Notes: generated by a model from the letters alone, not told the origin. Shown: positions 16,449 to 25,967, numbered from the stretch's first letter. The stretch is 64,000 nt of DNA from Paracoccus saliphilus (GCA_003255745.1 KZ836061.1:21888-85887); one strand, 5' to 3'. Made by a program: numbers and translations.

Positions 16449-16955
16449 ATGCAAACGCAAAAGGCGGACGGCATGAAAACAGAGTTGGCTTCAGGGGAGC
16501 CATCCGAAAAAGCTTCTCGGGCGGTGGTAAAAAGCGGGGCGGATGTAGCGGAAGTCGTGATCGCGGCGACCCACCTGTCAGCCGCTTTCGCAGATGCACT
16601 GAAGTCGGTCGAGCCTGAACTGTCGTTTACCCACTGGGATCTGCTGAACCTGCTTCGGCGCGACGGGCCGATGCGGCCCTTCCAGGCCGCTGCACGGTTG
16701 AGAATTTCCCGTCAGCTGGTGTTTCAGGCTGCCAAGAAGTTGGGACGCCTCGGCTACATTGACTTCAGTTCCGAACAGGATCGGCGTGCGGTTACAATAT
16801 CCCTTTCGGAGGCTGGAAGTCAGGTCCTTGATCGCGTCGAAACGCGGTTTCGCACCGTGGCTGATGTCCTGTCGGAGCGGGTCCCGACCGCCAACCTTCG
16901 TCCGCTGCGCACCATCCTGGGGCTGATGACGAACGGCTTTGATACCAGACGCTGA
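16449..16955 (+). CDS. MarR-family transcriptional regulator
   Basis: A 168-residue winged-helix regulator. The central region (about 55-130) holds the MarR DNA-binding fold: FTHWDLLNLLRRDGPMRPFQAAARLRISRQLVFQAAKKLGRLGYI, then the wing DFSSEQDRRAVTISLSEAG. The first 30 residues are a variable, charged extension, and an alternative ATG lies eight codons in. AAGGA sits about 10 bases before the chosen ATG. It reads in the same direction as the SGNH-like gene 86 bp downstream, which could be a target, but I see no palindrome strong enough to name as its operator. Confidence 0.82.
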   Translation: MQTQKADGMKTELASGEPSEKASRAVVKSGADVAEVVIAATHLSAAFADALKSVEPELSFTHWDLLNLLRRDGPMRPFQAAARLRISRQLVFQAAKKLGRLGYIDFSSEQDRRAVTISLSEAGSQVLDRVETRFRTVADVLSERVPTANLRPLRTILGLMTNGFDTRR

Positions 16956-17041
16956 CGGGTTGGGGCAGCGTCCCTGAAAGGCAGTGCGGCGGCCAAGGGT
17001 CAGTTGCACCAGATGTGTTCACAAAACAGGTGGCAATTCCT

Positions 17042-18106
17042 ATGGCGGATGACATGCACGGTTCGAAGATACTGATCGTCGGAGGATCGAACTCTCTCCG
17101 CCGCGATGGATGGGTCAGCGAGTTTTCGGCGGCCTATTCCGGGAAGGCGGAAATCCGTAATCTTTCCATCGGAGGTGCCTCGACCGTGATGGGCATCTAC
17201 CGCTCGTTCTTTTGCGACAGCATCAATGCCGGCGACACGGTGGTGTGGGAATACGCGCTGAACGACGCGAACTTCTTCGAGATCGGGGGGTGTCCGGTCG
17301 ACCTGCTCCTGCGGCATGTCGAGCACCTTATCCGTCGCTGCGGCCAGAAAGGCGCACGCTTTGTTCCGATCATCATGTCGACCTTGCGGCAGGAATCCCG
17401 CCGCAGCCTGGATCAATACCGCGCGCAGTTGCATTTCCTGTTCGCGCATTACGGCATCGAGTACTTCGATGTGTCCTTTGAAATGCGCCGCAAGCTGGCA
17501 ATCCCCGCATTGGGTCGCGAATACTACGACGACGGCAATCACTATACGCTTGGCGGGGATGCCGTTGCCGAGGTCGGGCAGAGGCTGCCCGGCATGATCG
17601 AGAATGCCAGGCCCATCGACATCAAGACGGTGCGACCGCTGTTCGTGAAACCGGGCGTCCAAGTCCGGCTTCTGAACCAGTTCCAGAACGGAGAAGTTCA
17701 GCAGTTCGAAAACAGCGTCTTCAAGGCCGTGGCTCACACACCGGGCCGGCAGCCCCTGGTTGTCACGAACAACGAATACGGTTCGGGCACATTGACCGGG
17801 CTGGTCGTCGTCACCACCAGCAAGGGCGGCGTCATCGATCTTCAGGTTGGAGATGAGGCTTTCGCGATTTCACTGGTCAGCGACGAACGCAGCTTCCGCA
17901 AACCTGTTCTGAAGTTCATCACCCTGGCCTCTGCCCTGGGACGTGAAGTCGAACTGGGCAGCGGCAGTGACGTCCGCATCTCCTGGTCGGAGGCTGAACC
18001 GCCGTTCCATGCCGATCTGGGATGCAGCAAAAGCCCCCAGGAAGCTGAAATCCGAAACAGGGAAGCGGCAGTCATCGGGTTGATGTGCGAGTTGTCACGC
18101 ACATGA
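17042..18106 (+). CDS. SGNH/GDSL hydrolase-like protein
   Basis: A 354-residue protein whose N-terminal half shows a diverged SGNH-hydrolase pattern: block I as ILIVGGSNSLRRDGW (candidate Ser16), block II as NLSIGGAST, block III as EYALNDANF, and block V as DGNHYTLGG with an Asp-x-x-His-like pair. The C-terminal half (about 195-354) is beta-rich and unrecognised. Members of this superfamily in polysaccharide loci often add or remove acetyl groups on surface glycans. The ATG at 17042 is chosen; a GTG nine codons earlier is possible. It is followed by a strong terminator and faces a glycosyltransferase operon, which supports a surface-glycan role. Confidence 0.72.
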   Translation: MADDMHGSKILIVGGSNSLRRDGWVSEFSAAYSGKAEIRNLSIGGASTVMGIYRSFFCDSINAGDTVVWEYALNDANFFEIGGCPVDLLLRHVEHLIRRCGQKGARFVPIIMSTLRQESRRSLDQYRAQLHFLFAHYGIEYFDVSFEMRRKLAIPALGREYYDDGNHYTLGGDAVAEVGQRLPGMIENARPIDIKTVRPLFVKPGVQVRLLNQFQNGEVQQFENSVFKAVAHTPGRQPLVVTNNEYGSGTLTGLVVVTTSKGGVIDLQVGDEAFAISLVSDERSFRKPVLKFITLASALGREVELGSGSDVRISWSEAEPPFHADLGCSKSPQEAEIRNREAAVIGLMCELSRT

Positions 18107-18113
18107 GGGGGAT

Positions 18114-18145
18114 GGCCTGCGGACCTTGATTGGGGTCCGCAGGCC
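18114..18145. terminator. 12-bp stem terminator between convergent genes
   Basis: A perfect 12-bp inverted repeat (GGCCTGCGGACC / GGTCCGCAGGCC) with an 8-nt loop follows the SGNH gene stop by 8 bp and precedes the stop of the converging small gene. CATCTTGATCACTTTT follows on the plus strand. It probably terminates both genes. Confidence 0.72.
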
Positions 18146-18153
18146 CATCTTGA

Positions 18154-18384
18154 TCACTTTTGAACGAGTTCCAGACCCTTGGCCTCCAAGCGGCGCAAGG
18201 TCATGTTCGCGATGCGAACCATGTCCTTTTTGGCTTCTTCCCAGCTTGCACGCATTTCGTCGCTGCCTGGTTCAGCTTGGTTGCCGCCTGCCTTCTGGGT
18301 GGACAGCCAGATAGCACGCGCCAGGGTCCGAGCCATCTGGCGGTCTTCTTCTGTTTCGGCGGGTTGAGTGGTTGCTTCTGCCAT
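18154..18384 (-). CDS. Small charged helical protein, function unknown
   Basis: A 76-residue soluble protein of predicted helices, rich in Glu, Lys and Arg (TEEDRQMARTLARAIWLSTQ, then SWEEAKKDMVRIANMTLRRLEAKG). The ATG after GCGGAGACTG is preferred over one eight codons earlier because of its Shine-Dalgarno. No known domain is recognised. The stand-alone gene lies between two convergent terminators, with its own AT-rich upstream region (18425-18450). Typical of small conserved hypothetical proteins of this family of bacteria. Confidence 0.7.
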   Translation of the reverse strand: MAEATTQPAETEEDRQMARTLARAIWLSTQKAGGNQAEPGSDEMRASWEEAKKDMVRIANMTLRRLEAKGLELVQK

Positions 18385-18489
18385 TTTCAGTCTCCGCTTG
18401 AAATCCATCTAAGGCATTGCCCTATATGACGCATAAGTAGCGTAGATTTACTCTCGCACTCTTGGTGCGTTTGTGCAAGAAAAATGCGG

Positions 18490-18524
18490 GCGCCGCTTCT
18501 TTCGCTGATCGGGACAAGCGGCGC
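18490..18524 (-). terminator. Terminator of the glycosyltransferase operon
   Basis: On the minus strand, directly after the last glycosyltransferase stop, a 9-bp stem (GCGCCGCTT / AAGCGGCGC) is followed by CCGCATTTTTC. The T-run makes this a good rho-independent terminator for the operon that starts near 26056. Confidence 0.75.
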
Positions 18525-18532
18525 AGGAAACG

Positions 18533-19762
18533 TCAGGCGGAAATCCCGCAAGCCACCCGCCATTCGCGATCGAACCCCTCCAGGTTCAGGGGCTCCTTGA
18601 TGAGGGCGCTGTGCTGGGCCAGTATGTCCGGCCGGTCGTGAACGCGCTGCATGGCGTCGGCCAAGGCGTCGGGATCACCAGCGCGGAACTGGATGCCCCA
18701 GTCTGCCGTCTTCTCGGCCATGCCGCCGATGTCCGAGGCAATCATCGGGGTGCCGGCGGCGCGGGCTTCCTGGATCACCACAGGCGAGTTTTCCCACCAG
18801 ACCGAGGGAATGATGATCCAGCCAAAGCCCTGCATGATCGACACGCAGTCCTGCGGCCGATAGCGGCCGCGGAACCGCATCCAGTCTGGTGCCTTCAGCT
18901 GCGGCCACAGGGCAGCGAAACCCTCGGCGGTGACGCCATAGACATCCAGCGCGATGGGCGCGGACAGGTCGCCCATCCGCTTGTCGATCAGCATGGCGGC
19001 CCGCACCAGCACATCCAGGCCCTTGGTTGGCGTCGCCTGCCCGAAGAAGGCAAAGCGCCGGCTGCGGGTGACCAGTGTATCATTATCCAGCAGTGCCGGC
19101 GGCGCCTGATGGTCCAAGCCGTTTTCGATGACGGCGATGCGGCCTTCGGAAACACCCCAGGCTTCGAACCGGTTTGCCAGGAACCGGCTTGGCGACAGCA
19201 GCACGTCGAACAGGTCCAGCATCTCGGACATGCGGGCGCGGCGCAGGGCGAAATCGACCGGAGCACGGTTCATGCAGGCCGCGCATGCCACGTCCGATGC
19301 GGCATGGCACAGCTCACCCGAAGTTTTCACCATCTGGCCGTGATTGGCGCAGATCGCGGTCAACTCGTGCAGGGTGCAGATCATCCGCGCATCGGGCAGC
19401 AGCCCGCGCAACCGGCGGATCGTCCCGGCGCCGATGTTCCAGAAATGGTGGAAGTGATAAACGTCGCCTCGCAGCGCGGTCAGGAAATCCAAGGTCCAGT
19501 CCTCGTCCTCAAGGCGCGGATGCTCCATCGAGAAGCTGTCCATGCCCATCCCGCGCATGCAGAAATCGCGGTCGGAAAAGCCGAGGATGCGCTGGCCTGG
19601 ACCGAAAAAGCGCGCGCCATCTTCCGGTCCGATGGTCGAGCCGACGAAATAGACGTCGTGCCCCTGCGCCAGCAGGTGCTGGAACTGACGATAGGCCGCA
19701 ACCTCGCCGCCGCCATAGCGCAATGCCGGGTGGGAATGCGAAACGATCACGATGCGGGTCAT
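18533..19762 (-). CDS. GT4-type glycosyltransferase
   Basis: A 409-residue GT-B glycosyltransferase (group 1/GT4). The N-terminal Rossmann half starts MTRIVIVSHSHPALRYGGGE, with the glycine-rich loop expected near the acceptor site. The C-terminal half has FAFFGQATPTKGLDVLVRAA and the donor-binding E-x7-E-like region VWWENSPVVIQEARAAGTPMIASDIGG. A four-Cys patch (CANHG, GELCHAASDVACAACMN) resembles a metal-binding or disulphide insert seen in some GT4s. Its start overlaps the stop of the preceding gene (ATGA), so it is the last gene of a coupled five-gene operon. The sugar and acceptor are unknown; a surface glycan is likely. Confidence 0.87.
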   Translation of the reverse strand: MTRIVIVSHSHPALRYGGGEVAAYRQFQHLLAQGHDVYFVGSTIGPEDGARFFGPGQRILGFSDRDFCMRGMGMDSFSMEHPRLEDEDWTLDFLTALRGDVYHFHHFWNIGAGTIRRLRGLLPDARMICTLHELTAICANHGQMVKTSGELCHAASDVACAACMNRAPVDFALRRARMSEMLDLFDVLLSPSRFLANRFEAWGVSEGRIAVIENGLDHQAPPALLDNDTLVTRSRRFAFFGQATPTKGLDVLVRAAMLIDKRMGDLSAPIALDVYGVTAEGFAALWPQLKAPDWMRFRGRYRPQDCVSIMQGFGWIIIPSVWWENSPVVIQEARAAGTPMIASDIGGMAEKTADWGIQFRAGDPDALADAMQRVHDRPDILAQHSALIKEPLNLEGFDREWRVACGISA

Positions 19763-21333
19763 GCGGCCTCGGATATCAGGCGGGCCGAATGCCCGTCAAA
19801 GTCGTGCCAGCTGATCCCCTCGATCAGGTTCTGGCAGAAGGGGCCCCGGTTGCCGGCCAGAAATCCTTGTGCCGGCGCCGCAAGGATCCGCGCATCGCGG
19901 GTCGCCAGCATCGCAGCAGCCGTCTGGCGCAAGGCGGCCTCGGGGGTCAGAAAGGCAGTGGGATGGGCAAAGGGCGACAAGAGGACCCGCGCCGGGCCCT
20001 GAACGGCGAAAGGGGGCCGGTCGGTCAGGAAGCGGCGAGCCACGGCTGCGGGGTCGGCACCGCCGGGCAGGTTGGCCATCGGGTCCAGCGCCCAGATCGA
20101 CAGCGTGGGCCCATCTTCCGTCGCCTCGGTCGCGATGCCGCCCTCCAGGTGGAACAGGACCGAACTGCGGGCAAAGATGGCTTGGCCGTCATGGCCCTGC
20201 GGCGTCGGCGGGGTCAGCGAGCAGCCCGCCAGTTGTATGGGGGACCCGGCCTCGCGGCTGGCGCCGGCCACGGCCTCGTTCAGCGCCTCGGTCAGCTGCG
20301 CGCGCAGCAGGTGCAGCTGCAATGGCCGCTCGACCACGGCCGCGACGCGGCGCAGCACGTCGCGCAGGTCCATGTCCGTCAGGTCATGGTCCAGGATCAG
20401 CAGAACCGGACCGTCCTGGACCTGAGGGGGAACCTGCAGGACGGGCAGCGGATCCTTGGACGGCGGCAGCGTACCACGATGCAGACGGGCGGCCAGCAGG
20501 CGATCCTCGACCGCCTGCGTCGTTTCGACAAGGACCCGCGCCACCTGGTCGGACGAAGCCACGTCCAAGGCCCGGACGACGCCGGAATGGATCAGCTGCC
20601 CCGGCAACATCAGCACCAGCCGCACCGGAGTGGTCGGCGGCGTCGGCAACCTGAAGCTGGCGGCCCAACCATCGCGCCCACTGAACGCATAGCGGTCGGA
20701 AAAGGGCTGCAGATCCGGTCGCGGCATGACACCAGGCATCAGCTGGACCGGGGACAGCTGCCGATCGCTGATCACCAGGGCCGAAAGCCCTTCGGAAGAG
20801 GCGATGGAGGGGATGTACCAGCCGGTGCAGACCCCTTGGCCCGCGGCGCCAACAACGCCCTGATCCACGCTCAGCACATAGTCAGGGCTTTCCTTGTCCA
20901 GCCGCGGCGCAGCGAGGATCCGGCTGACCACCCGGTGCGACACGGGCTTTTCAGGCGCCGGCACCGCACCCGAGGCGATCATCCGGACATAGGCGAAAAA
21001 GGTTTCGTCCACGCCGATCTCGACCATCTTGGCAAAGTCGGCCGCCAGACGGTCGCGGGTCAGAGCCTGATAGTCCCGCCCCATGGCCAGGAAAAGCTCT
21101 TCCGAGGGATCGTTGGCGCCCGGCTCTTGCGACAGGTCAAAGATAGCGATGAACCCTTGGGGAACCATCGTCCGCAGATCCCGGCGGGCAAAGCGCATCA
21201 TGGTCCGCGGCGGGATTGATGCGTTGCCCGCATGCAGCACAAGGTCTGTCTGCGGCCGGGGGGTCCAGCCTGCGGTTACCACCAGATCGGCGTTGACAAA
21301 GAAACAGAAGTCAAGATGCAGTTTCAGGTCCAC
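19759..21333 (-). CDS. Unrecognised 524-residue protein in a glycosyltransferase operon
   Basis: I do not recognise a family. The protein starts MDLKLHLDFCFFVNADLVVTAGW, which looks like a beta-sandwich or N-terminal domain opening. It alternates strand-rich and helical segments. Near residues 295-345 a stretch reading GPVLLILDHDLTDMDLRDVLRRVAAVVERPLQLHLL resembles a GT2-like Rossmann opening but lacks a clear DxD and acceptor motifs. It lacks a signal peptide and membrane segments. The start is a GTG with GGA upstream. Its stop overlaps the following GT4 start. Being translation-coupled to glycosyltransferases suggests a regulatory, scaffold or degenerate-transferase role. Confidence 0.75.
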   Translation of the reverse strand: MDLKLHLDFCFFVNADLVVTAGWTPRPQTDLVLHAGNASIPPRTMMRFARRDLRTMVPQGFIAIFDLSQEPGANDPSEELFLAMGRDYQALTRDRLAADFAKMVEIGVDETFFAYVRMIASGAVPAPEKPVSHRVVSRILAAPRLDKESPDYVLSVDQGVVGAAGQGVCTGWYIPSIASSEGLSALVISDRQLSPVQLMPGVMPRPDLQPFSDRYAFSGRDGWAASFRLPTPPTTPVRLVLMLPGQLIHSGVVRALDVASSDQVARVLVETTQAVEDRLLAARLHRGTLPPSKDPLPVLQVPPQVQDGPVLLILDHDLTDMDLRDVLRRVAAVVERPLQLHLLRAQLTEALNEAVAGASREAGSPIQLAGCSLTPPTPQGHDGQAIFARSSVLFHLEGGIATEATEDGPTLSIWALDPMANLPGGADPAAVARRFLTDRPPFAVQGPARVLLSPFAHPTAFLTPEAALRQTAAAMLATRDARILAAPAQGFLAGNRGPFCQNLIEGISWHDFDGHSARLISEAA

Positions 21334-21382
21334 AAGGTCGTTCCGTTTCAGATGCCGCCGCCGTTGCGCGCGGGCCGTCGGT

Positions 21383-21937
21383 TCAGATTACGGTCAGTGC
21401 AAGCGTCCGGATCACGAAGCGATGCGGGGGCTGACGCAGGTGGATGATGATGCGGCGCGCGGTGACATCATCGGCTGGACCATCCAGTGCCAGGCTGCAT
21501 ACCGAGGCGCTGTCCATGCCCAGGGTCCATTCCTGGTGCAGGCTGTCGACGACGGACCCGTCCCGCTTGAATTCGCGCAGAAAGACATCCGCCACGGCAG
21601 GCATCGGAAAAGCGACCGAGGCATCAAGATAACAGGTCGCAGCCGCCATGTCGCGCGGCAGCTGGCCCTCGATCGTCATCCATTCCAGCCCCGAAGTCCG
21701 GAATTCCAGCCCGCCGTCGCCCTCGGCCCGCGCAAATTCCGCGCGCGTGTCCTGGGGAATGCAGACCCCTACGTCCCGCGCCAGCGAATTGTAACCTTCG
21801 TCCAGCAGGACCTTGGGCCGGCCATCCAGCGCCCGCCCCGCTTCGGCGGCAAGGTTGGTTCGCAGGTTCTGCAGCGACATCAGCACGTCGGCGGCGGCCT
21901 CAAAGCTTCGGACTGCGCTGTTGTAGATAGTCGTCAT
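21383..21937 (-). CDS. Unrecognised 184-residue protein in a glycosyltransferase operon
   Basis: No known family is evident. The N-terminal third is helical (SFEAAADVLMSLQNLRTNLAAEAGRAL). The rest is strand-rich, with LEWMTIEGQLPRDMAAATCYLDASVAFPMPAVADVF and a C-terminal IIIHLRQPPHRFVIRTLALTV. This could be a small beta-sandwich such as a carbohydrate-binding fold, but no motif confirms that. The ATG overlaps the stop of the GT2-GT4 gene by one base (TAATG) with GAGG upstream, so its translation is coupled. It is followed 49 bp later by the 524-residue gene. Confidence 0.75.
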   Translation of the reverse strand: MTTIYNSAVRSFEAAADVLMSLQNLRTNLAAEAGRALDGRPKVLLDEGYNSLARDVGVCIPQDTRAEFARAEGDGGLEFRTSGLEWMTIEGQLPRDMAAATCYLDASVAFPMPAVADVFLREFKRDGSVVDSLHQEWTLGMDSASVCSLALDGPADDVTARRIIIHLRQPPHRFVIRTLALTVI

Positions 21938-24576
21938 TATGAAACCTCGTTCAAAGCCATGTGGAGGTGACGCGGCTGTTTTTCTGCCGCGCTTGTTGGT
22001 TCAGGCAGGCGGTGCTGCAACCAGTCACGCAGTTGTTGCGTCGATTGCCGCCAGGTCCGGACCTGCTCGGCGGCGGCAGTGCTGATGCGGGCCAGCAGCT
22101 CCCGGTCCCGGTCCAGCATCAGTATGCGCTCGACCATCGTCCGTTCGCATTCGGCCTGCGGTACGACGAAACCCGTCATTCCGTCCTCGACCGCCTCGCG
22201 CACCGCGCCGGTTTCCGTGACAACGACGGCCACGCCGCAGCGCTGCGCCTCAAGGACGGACAGCGGCAGCCCTTCGAAATGGGACGGCAGCACCAGGATG
22301 TCCGTCTGCGTCAGCAACTGCGTCAGTGCCGCAGGTCCGTGGACCGGTCCCAGGAACCGCGTCTGCGCGGGCCACGCCAGGGCTTCACCCTCTTCCTCGA
22401 CCACGGCGCGTCCCGCAATGGTCAGTTCGGCGCGCGGCAGGTGGTCGGCCAGCGCGCGATAGATCGTGGACAGGCGGCGCATGCCCTTCTGCTTGTCCAA
22501 GCGCCCCAGGAAAAGCACCCGCAGCGGGGCCTTGCGGCCCTGCGGATTGCCGCGAACAGCGGCCAGACAGCGTTGTTCGGCCGCGCTCATCGGATAGCCG
22601 GGCGCGTTGACGACCGGGATCAGCTTGTTCTGCGGCACGCCATTGGCGTGCATCCAGGTCCGAAGCGCGTCCGAACAGGTCAGGAACAGGTCGTAGGCAT
22701 GTTCATAAGCCAAGGCCAGATGCGGCGGACCATATCCCCGCCCATAGGTGCTGGATTCCAGCAGATGCTCGTGATCGATCATCACGACGCCCTTGCGCCG
22801 CAGGCTGTCGGCCACCTTGTGCAGGGCCGCCGAATGGGCGTTGATGACCACGTCCATCGAACCCAGAAGGCCCATCAGGTCGGCGCCCTGCATGCCGCTG
22901 CCCCAGTTGGGCTCGGCCGTGCCCAAGTATTCTTCGCCGCTCCAGTCCAGGGCGTTGGCGTCGGGCAGCCAGTGCACGCTGGCAAAGGGCGCCAAGGCCC
23001 AGTCCTCGGCCTGGATCGGCCGGTCGCTGACCACGAACAGGTGCAGCCGATAGCCGTCCTGCTGCAGGTCGCGCGCCAGGCTTGCGGCCACCTTTTCCAC
23101 GCCGCCGATGCTGAAGATCGGCAGCACAAAGCCGATGTCGTGCTGGCCTGCGCTTTTCAGCAGCGGCAGCGCGATGCCGCCGCCGACGGCCCCGCGCGGG
23201 ATCTGCACGGTGCGGTCGCGGCTGACGGCGCCGCCGGGGCTGCGCCACGACCATTCCTGCGTCAGCGCGCTGCGCCAGGGGCTGCGCGCCAGCGACAAAA
23301 GGCCCGATCGCATGATCTCGGCCGCGGTGGCTGCGCCGGCACCCTGGGGCAGCCGCGTGGGCGTCCGCAGGACCCAGCTGTCGGTGTCGCAGGGCAGCGG
23401 CAGCCGGTCCAGATCCCGCATCCAATCCTCGTCACGGTCGCGCAGCAGGCGCTGCAGCCCCGCCAGCGACAGGCAGATCGCATCGGCGGCGCGCAGCGGG
23501 TTGCCACATTCGGTCTGAAGCTCGAAGGCGCCGCTGTCGCTGCGTTCCAGAAAGAACAGCTCCATGTCGTTGGTGCTGCGCTCGACCCGGCGCTCGCAGT
23601 TCCACAGGAAGGTGTGCATCAGCTTGGCATCGGCCAGATGCGCCGCGATGCCGTCGCGCAGGAACACCAGATAGGCGGGGGCGTGGTTGGCATGCGGATC
23701 GGCCATATGCGCCATGATCATGCGTTCAAGGCCGCGCCAGTCCGACGGCGCCTGCACCGACGGGTCGACGCACAGCGAGACCTTGCGGCTCTCGCCCTCC
23801 ACCAGCGCAAAGCGAGGATAGCTTTCCGCCTCCAGTGCCACCAGGCGGGGCAGGTTGAAAAGCCAGGCGTGCTTGCGGCGCAGATAGCGGCGCAGGTCGC
23901 CGTCCATCTCGTGCGAGTGGCTGAGCATGCTGACCGGGCGCTTGCGGTACTGCATCAGGGGTCGTCGTGCCGAGCGCCCGGAAAATCCCTGCTGCGCGGC
24001 TTGCAACCAGAAGTCCCAGTCCTCGTAGCCCTGCCGCATCGTCTCGTCAAAGCGGATGCCCGCGTCCAGCACCCGGCGGCGGATCAGGCTGCCCGCGTCG
24101 CACTGATTGGCTTCGGCCTGCAGCAGCAGGTCGAAATGCTCTTCGGTGATGTAATGGCCGTTCTGCCCAAAGAAGTCGAATTCAGGATAGAACCAGTCGG
24201 CATCCTGGAACGTCGACAGCAGCTGACCCATGGCAGGGCCCGCACCATCGGCCAGCATGTTGTCGGCGTCCAGCAGGAAGATTGCATCCAGATCGGGGTC
24301 CACCCGCAGCGCGGTTTCGATCCCCAGGTTGCGCGCCCGGCTGAGGCCGCCATTCTTCGTGTGCAGCACCATCAGCCGGTCGCCCAGCAGCGCCTGCCAC
24401 GCGGACAGCGCATGCCGGGTTTCGGCAAACTGGCAGCCGTCATCAATAACGATCAGGCGACGGATGACGCCCCCCTCCAGCTCGCGCTCGACCGAGCCTA
24501 TCGCGTCGTCCAGCAGGACCGGGTGACCTTTCGCGGGAATGACGACCGTCACATGCTGGAGTGAGGCCTTTGTCAT
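21937..24576 (-). CDS. Two-domain glycosyltransferase (GT2-GT4 fusion)
   Basis: An 879-residue protein with two transferase domains. The N-terminal domain (about 1-230) is GT2-like: VTVVIPAKGHPVLLDDAI, the metal-binding FLLDADNML segment and YEDWDFWL as the acceptor-side ED motif. A linker of about 230 residues follows. The C-terminal domain (about 490-860) is GT4: GFVLPIFSIGGVEKVAASLA, RVLFLGRLDKQKGMRRL and LPSHFEGLPLSVLEAQRCG with the E-x7-E donor motif. Such bifunctional enzymes can add two sugars in succession to one chain. The start overlaps the preceding stop (ATGA). The product is probably a cytoplasmically assembled surface glycan or a glycosylated protein. Confidence 0.88.
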   Translation of the reverse strand: MTKASLQHVTVVIPAKGHPVLLDDAIGSVERELEGGVIRRLIVIDDGCQFAETRHALSAWQALLGDRLMVLHTKNGGLSRARNLGIETALRVDPDLDAIFLLDADNMLADGAGPAMGQLLSTFQDADWFYPEFDFFGQNGHYITEEHFDLLLQAEANQCDAGSLIRRRVLDAGIRFDETMRQGYEDWDFWLQAAQQGFSGRSARRPLMQYRKRPVSMLSHSHEMDGDLRRYLRRKHAWLFNLPRLVALEAESYPRFALVEGESRKVSLCVDPSVQAPSDWRGLERMIMAHMADPHANHAPAYLVFLRDGIAAHLADAKLMHTFLWNCERRVERSTNDMELFFLERSDSGAFELQTECGNPLRAADAICLSLAGLQRLLRDRDEDWMRDLDRLPLPCDTDSWVLRTPTRLPQGAGAATAAEIMRSGLLSLARSPWRSALTQEWSWRSPGGAVSRDRTVQIPRGAVGGGIALPLLKSAGQHDIGFVLPIFSIGGVEKVAASLARDLQQDGYRLHLFVVSDRPIQAEDWALAPFASVHWLPDANALDWSGEEYLGTAEPNWGSGMQGADLMGLLGSMDVVINAHSAALHKVADSLRRKGVVMIDHEHLLESSTYGRGYGPPHLALAYEHAYDLFLTCSDALRTWMHANGVPQNKLIPVVNAPGYPMSAAEQRCLAAVRGNPQGRKAPLRVLFLGRLDKQKGMRRLSTIYRALADHLPRAELTIAGRAVVEEEGEALAWPAQTRFLGPVHGPAALTQLLTQTDILVLPSHFEGLPLSVLEAQRCGVAVVVTETGAVREAVEDGMTGFVVPQAECERTMVERILMLDRDRELLARISTAAAEQVRTWRQSTQQLRDWLQHRLPEPTSAAEKQPRHLHMALNEVS

Positions 24577-25967
24577 GTGTCGGCATCATCCAGGAGGTCT
24601 GCGGTCACCACCCTGAACCCGCGAAACAGTCCCCAGCTGAGGTCGTTGGGAACATCCTGCGCCAGCGACACCGCCAGAAAAATATCGGCGCGGCCGTTGA
24701 TGCGCGATGTTGGCACGCAATGTGCCTGCGCCCAGCCCAGGGCCGGCAGGCCGTGAACCCAGGGACCCATGCAGGTCTGCCACAGGCCGTCCCGCCCAAT
24801 CGACCCTGCGGGGGCCACTCCCACGGCCATGTTCAGGTTCGGCGCCTGCGGATGGCCTACCGTGACGATCGCGCTGATATGGCTCAGGCGCGGCAGCGGC
24901 ACGTCGCGGATCACCGCACAGACGGCGCCGCTGCGCGAGGGATGCACCATCACCACATCCTCGTTTTCCCAGTAATCGGCCGTGACATAGTCGCTGGCCG
25001 AGGCAGGCTTGGCGAACAGCTGGGGCGCGGGCAGGCTGGCCGGGGACAGGAACCGGGCATGGCTGCCGGTGTTGGAACTGGCCAGAAGCGCCAACGGTTC
25101 CTCGGGCAGGGTGGCGCCGGCGATCGCCTTCCAGACGCGCAGGGCCAGCGCATCATCCTCTTCCATGCCATCGCCGCGGGCGGCGAAGCTGCGGTCGGGC
25201 GTGCGCGGCCCCATGCCGACAGCCAGCGTGCCATTCCCGGTAAAGCGCAGCACCAGCGAACAGTTGCGCGCATCGCCCTTCAGCGGCGCGTCCAGCAGGA
25301 ACCGTACCCACCCGCCCCGCGTCTCTTCGCCGGTATAGGCTTCGGTCAGCTCGTGGGCTGTCCCGGCCGCATCGATGATCGACAGGGACAGCCCTAGGTC
25401 GCGGTTGCGCGGCATTTCGGGCAGCCACAGGTCCAGGGCGGTGATGCTGACGGCATTCAGGGGAATGTTCTGAACAATGGTTGCCTCGCCCGACAGGCGG
25501 CGGATCGCTCCCGAGGGTTCCCAGCTGAGGCTGCGCGCGATCTGTGGGTTGCCCAAGCTGTAAAGAAAGCTTTCGATTTCGCGAAAGCGCGTCTTGTCGG
25601 AATGGTTCTCACGGCGCAGGGTGGCCGAGGCCAGGCGCGTTTCGCCCATCTCCTGCTCATAAGTGTCCAGCCGCGTGGTCAACAGGGTCAGCAGCTCCTG
25701 GCACATGTGCTCGGGCCTTGCGGGGTCAACCTCGATCACCGCGACATTGGCCATTCCGCGCTCGTTCAGGCGTGCCCGCCACACGCTGCCCTTGGCGGGT
25801 CCAACAAGCGCGGCCAGCCATGCCCGCCCCGGCGCCGGGGCCGGTTCTACGCTGTTCCCTTCCGATGAGACCGGCACGGCAATCAAAGCTGGGGGCAACA
25901 GATGCTGGCACGCACCTGCAATGTCCGGGTCGACAAAAAGGCCGAATCGACGTGAGTCCATCGTCAT
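24573..25967 (-). CDS. Unrecognised protein, first gene of the glycosyltransferase operon
   Basis: A 464-residue soluble protein I cannot assign. Residues 1-110 are alpha/beta. Residues about 120-330 look like a beta-rich, jelly-roll-type segment (SLVLRFTGNGTLAVGMG, WVRFLLDAPLKGDARN) of the kind seen in carbohydrate-binding modules. Residues 330-460 contain further strands (ISAIVTVGHPQAPNLNMAVGV). The start is uncertain: two GTGs and two ATGs lie within 18 bases and none has a strong Shine-Dalgarno; the first ATG is used. A consensus promoter lies about 95 bp upstream and the stop overlaps the next start (ATGA). It heads a tightly coupled operon, so it probably matters for glycan assembly. 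Confidence 0.72.
   Translation of the reverse strand: MTMDSRRFGLFVDPDIAGACQHLLPPALIAVPVSSEGNSVEPAPAPGRAWLAALVGPAKGSVWRARLNERGMANVAVIEVDPARPEHMCQELLTLLTTRLDTYEQEMGETRLASATLRRENHSDKTRFREIESFLYSLGNPQIARSLSWEPSGAIRRLSGEATIVQNIPLNAVSITALDLWLPEMPRNRDLGLSLSIIDAAGTAHELTEAYTGEETRGGWVRFLLDAPLKGDARNCSLVLRFTGNGTLAVGMGPRTPDRSFAARGDGMEEDDALALRVWKAIAGATLPEEPLALLASSNTGSHARFLSPASLPAPQLFAKPASASDYVTADYWENEDVVMVHPSRSGAVCAVIRDVPLPRLSHISAIVTVGHPQAPNLNMAVGVAPAGSIGRDGLWQTCMGPWVHGLPALGWAQAHCVPTSRINGRADIFLAVSLAQDVPNDLSWGLFRGFRVVTADLLDDADT

Noticed and set aside
21961..24564. Plus-strand open frame of 867 codons opposite the GT2-GT4 gene
   Set aside because: The composition is His/Gln/Arg-rich, as expected of an antisense mirror frame. 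The opposite strand encodes two well-supported transferase domains.
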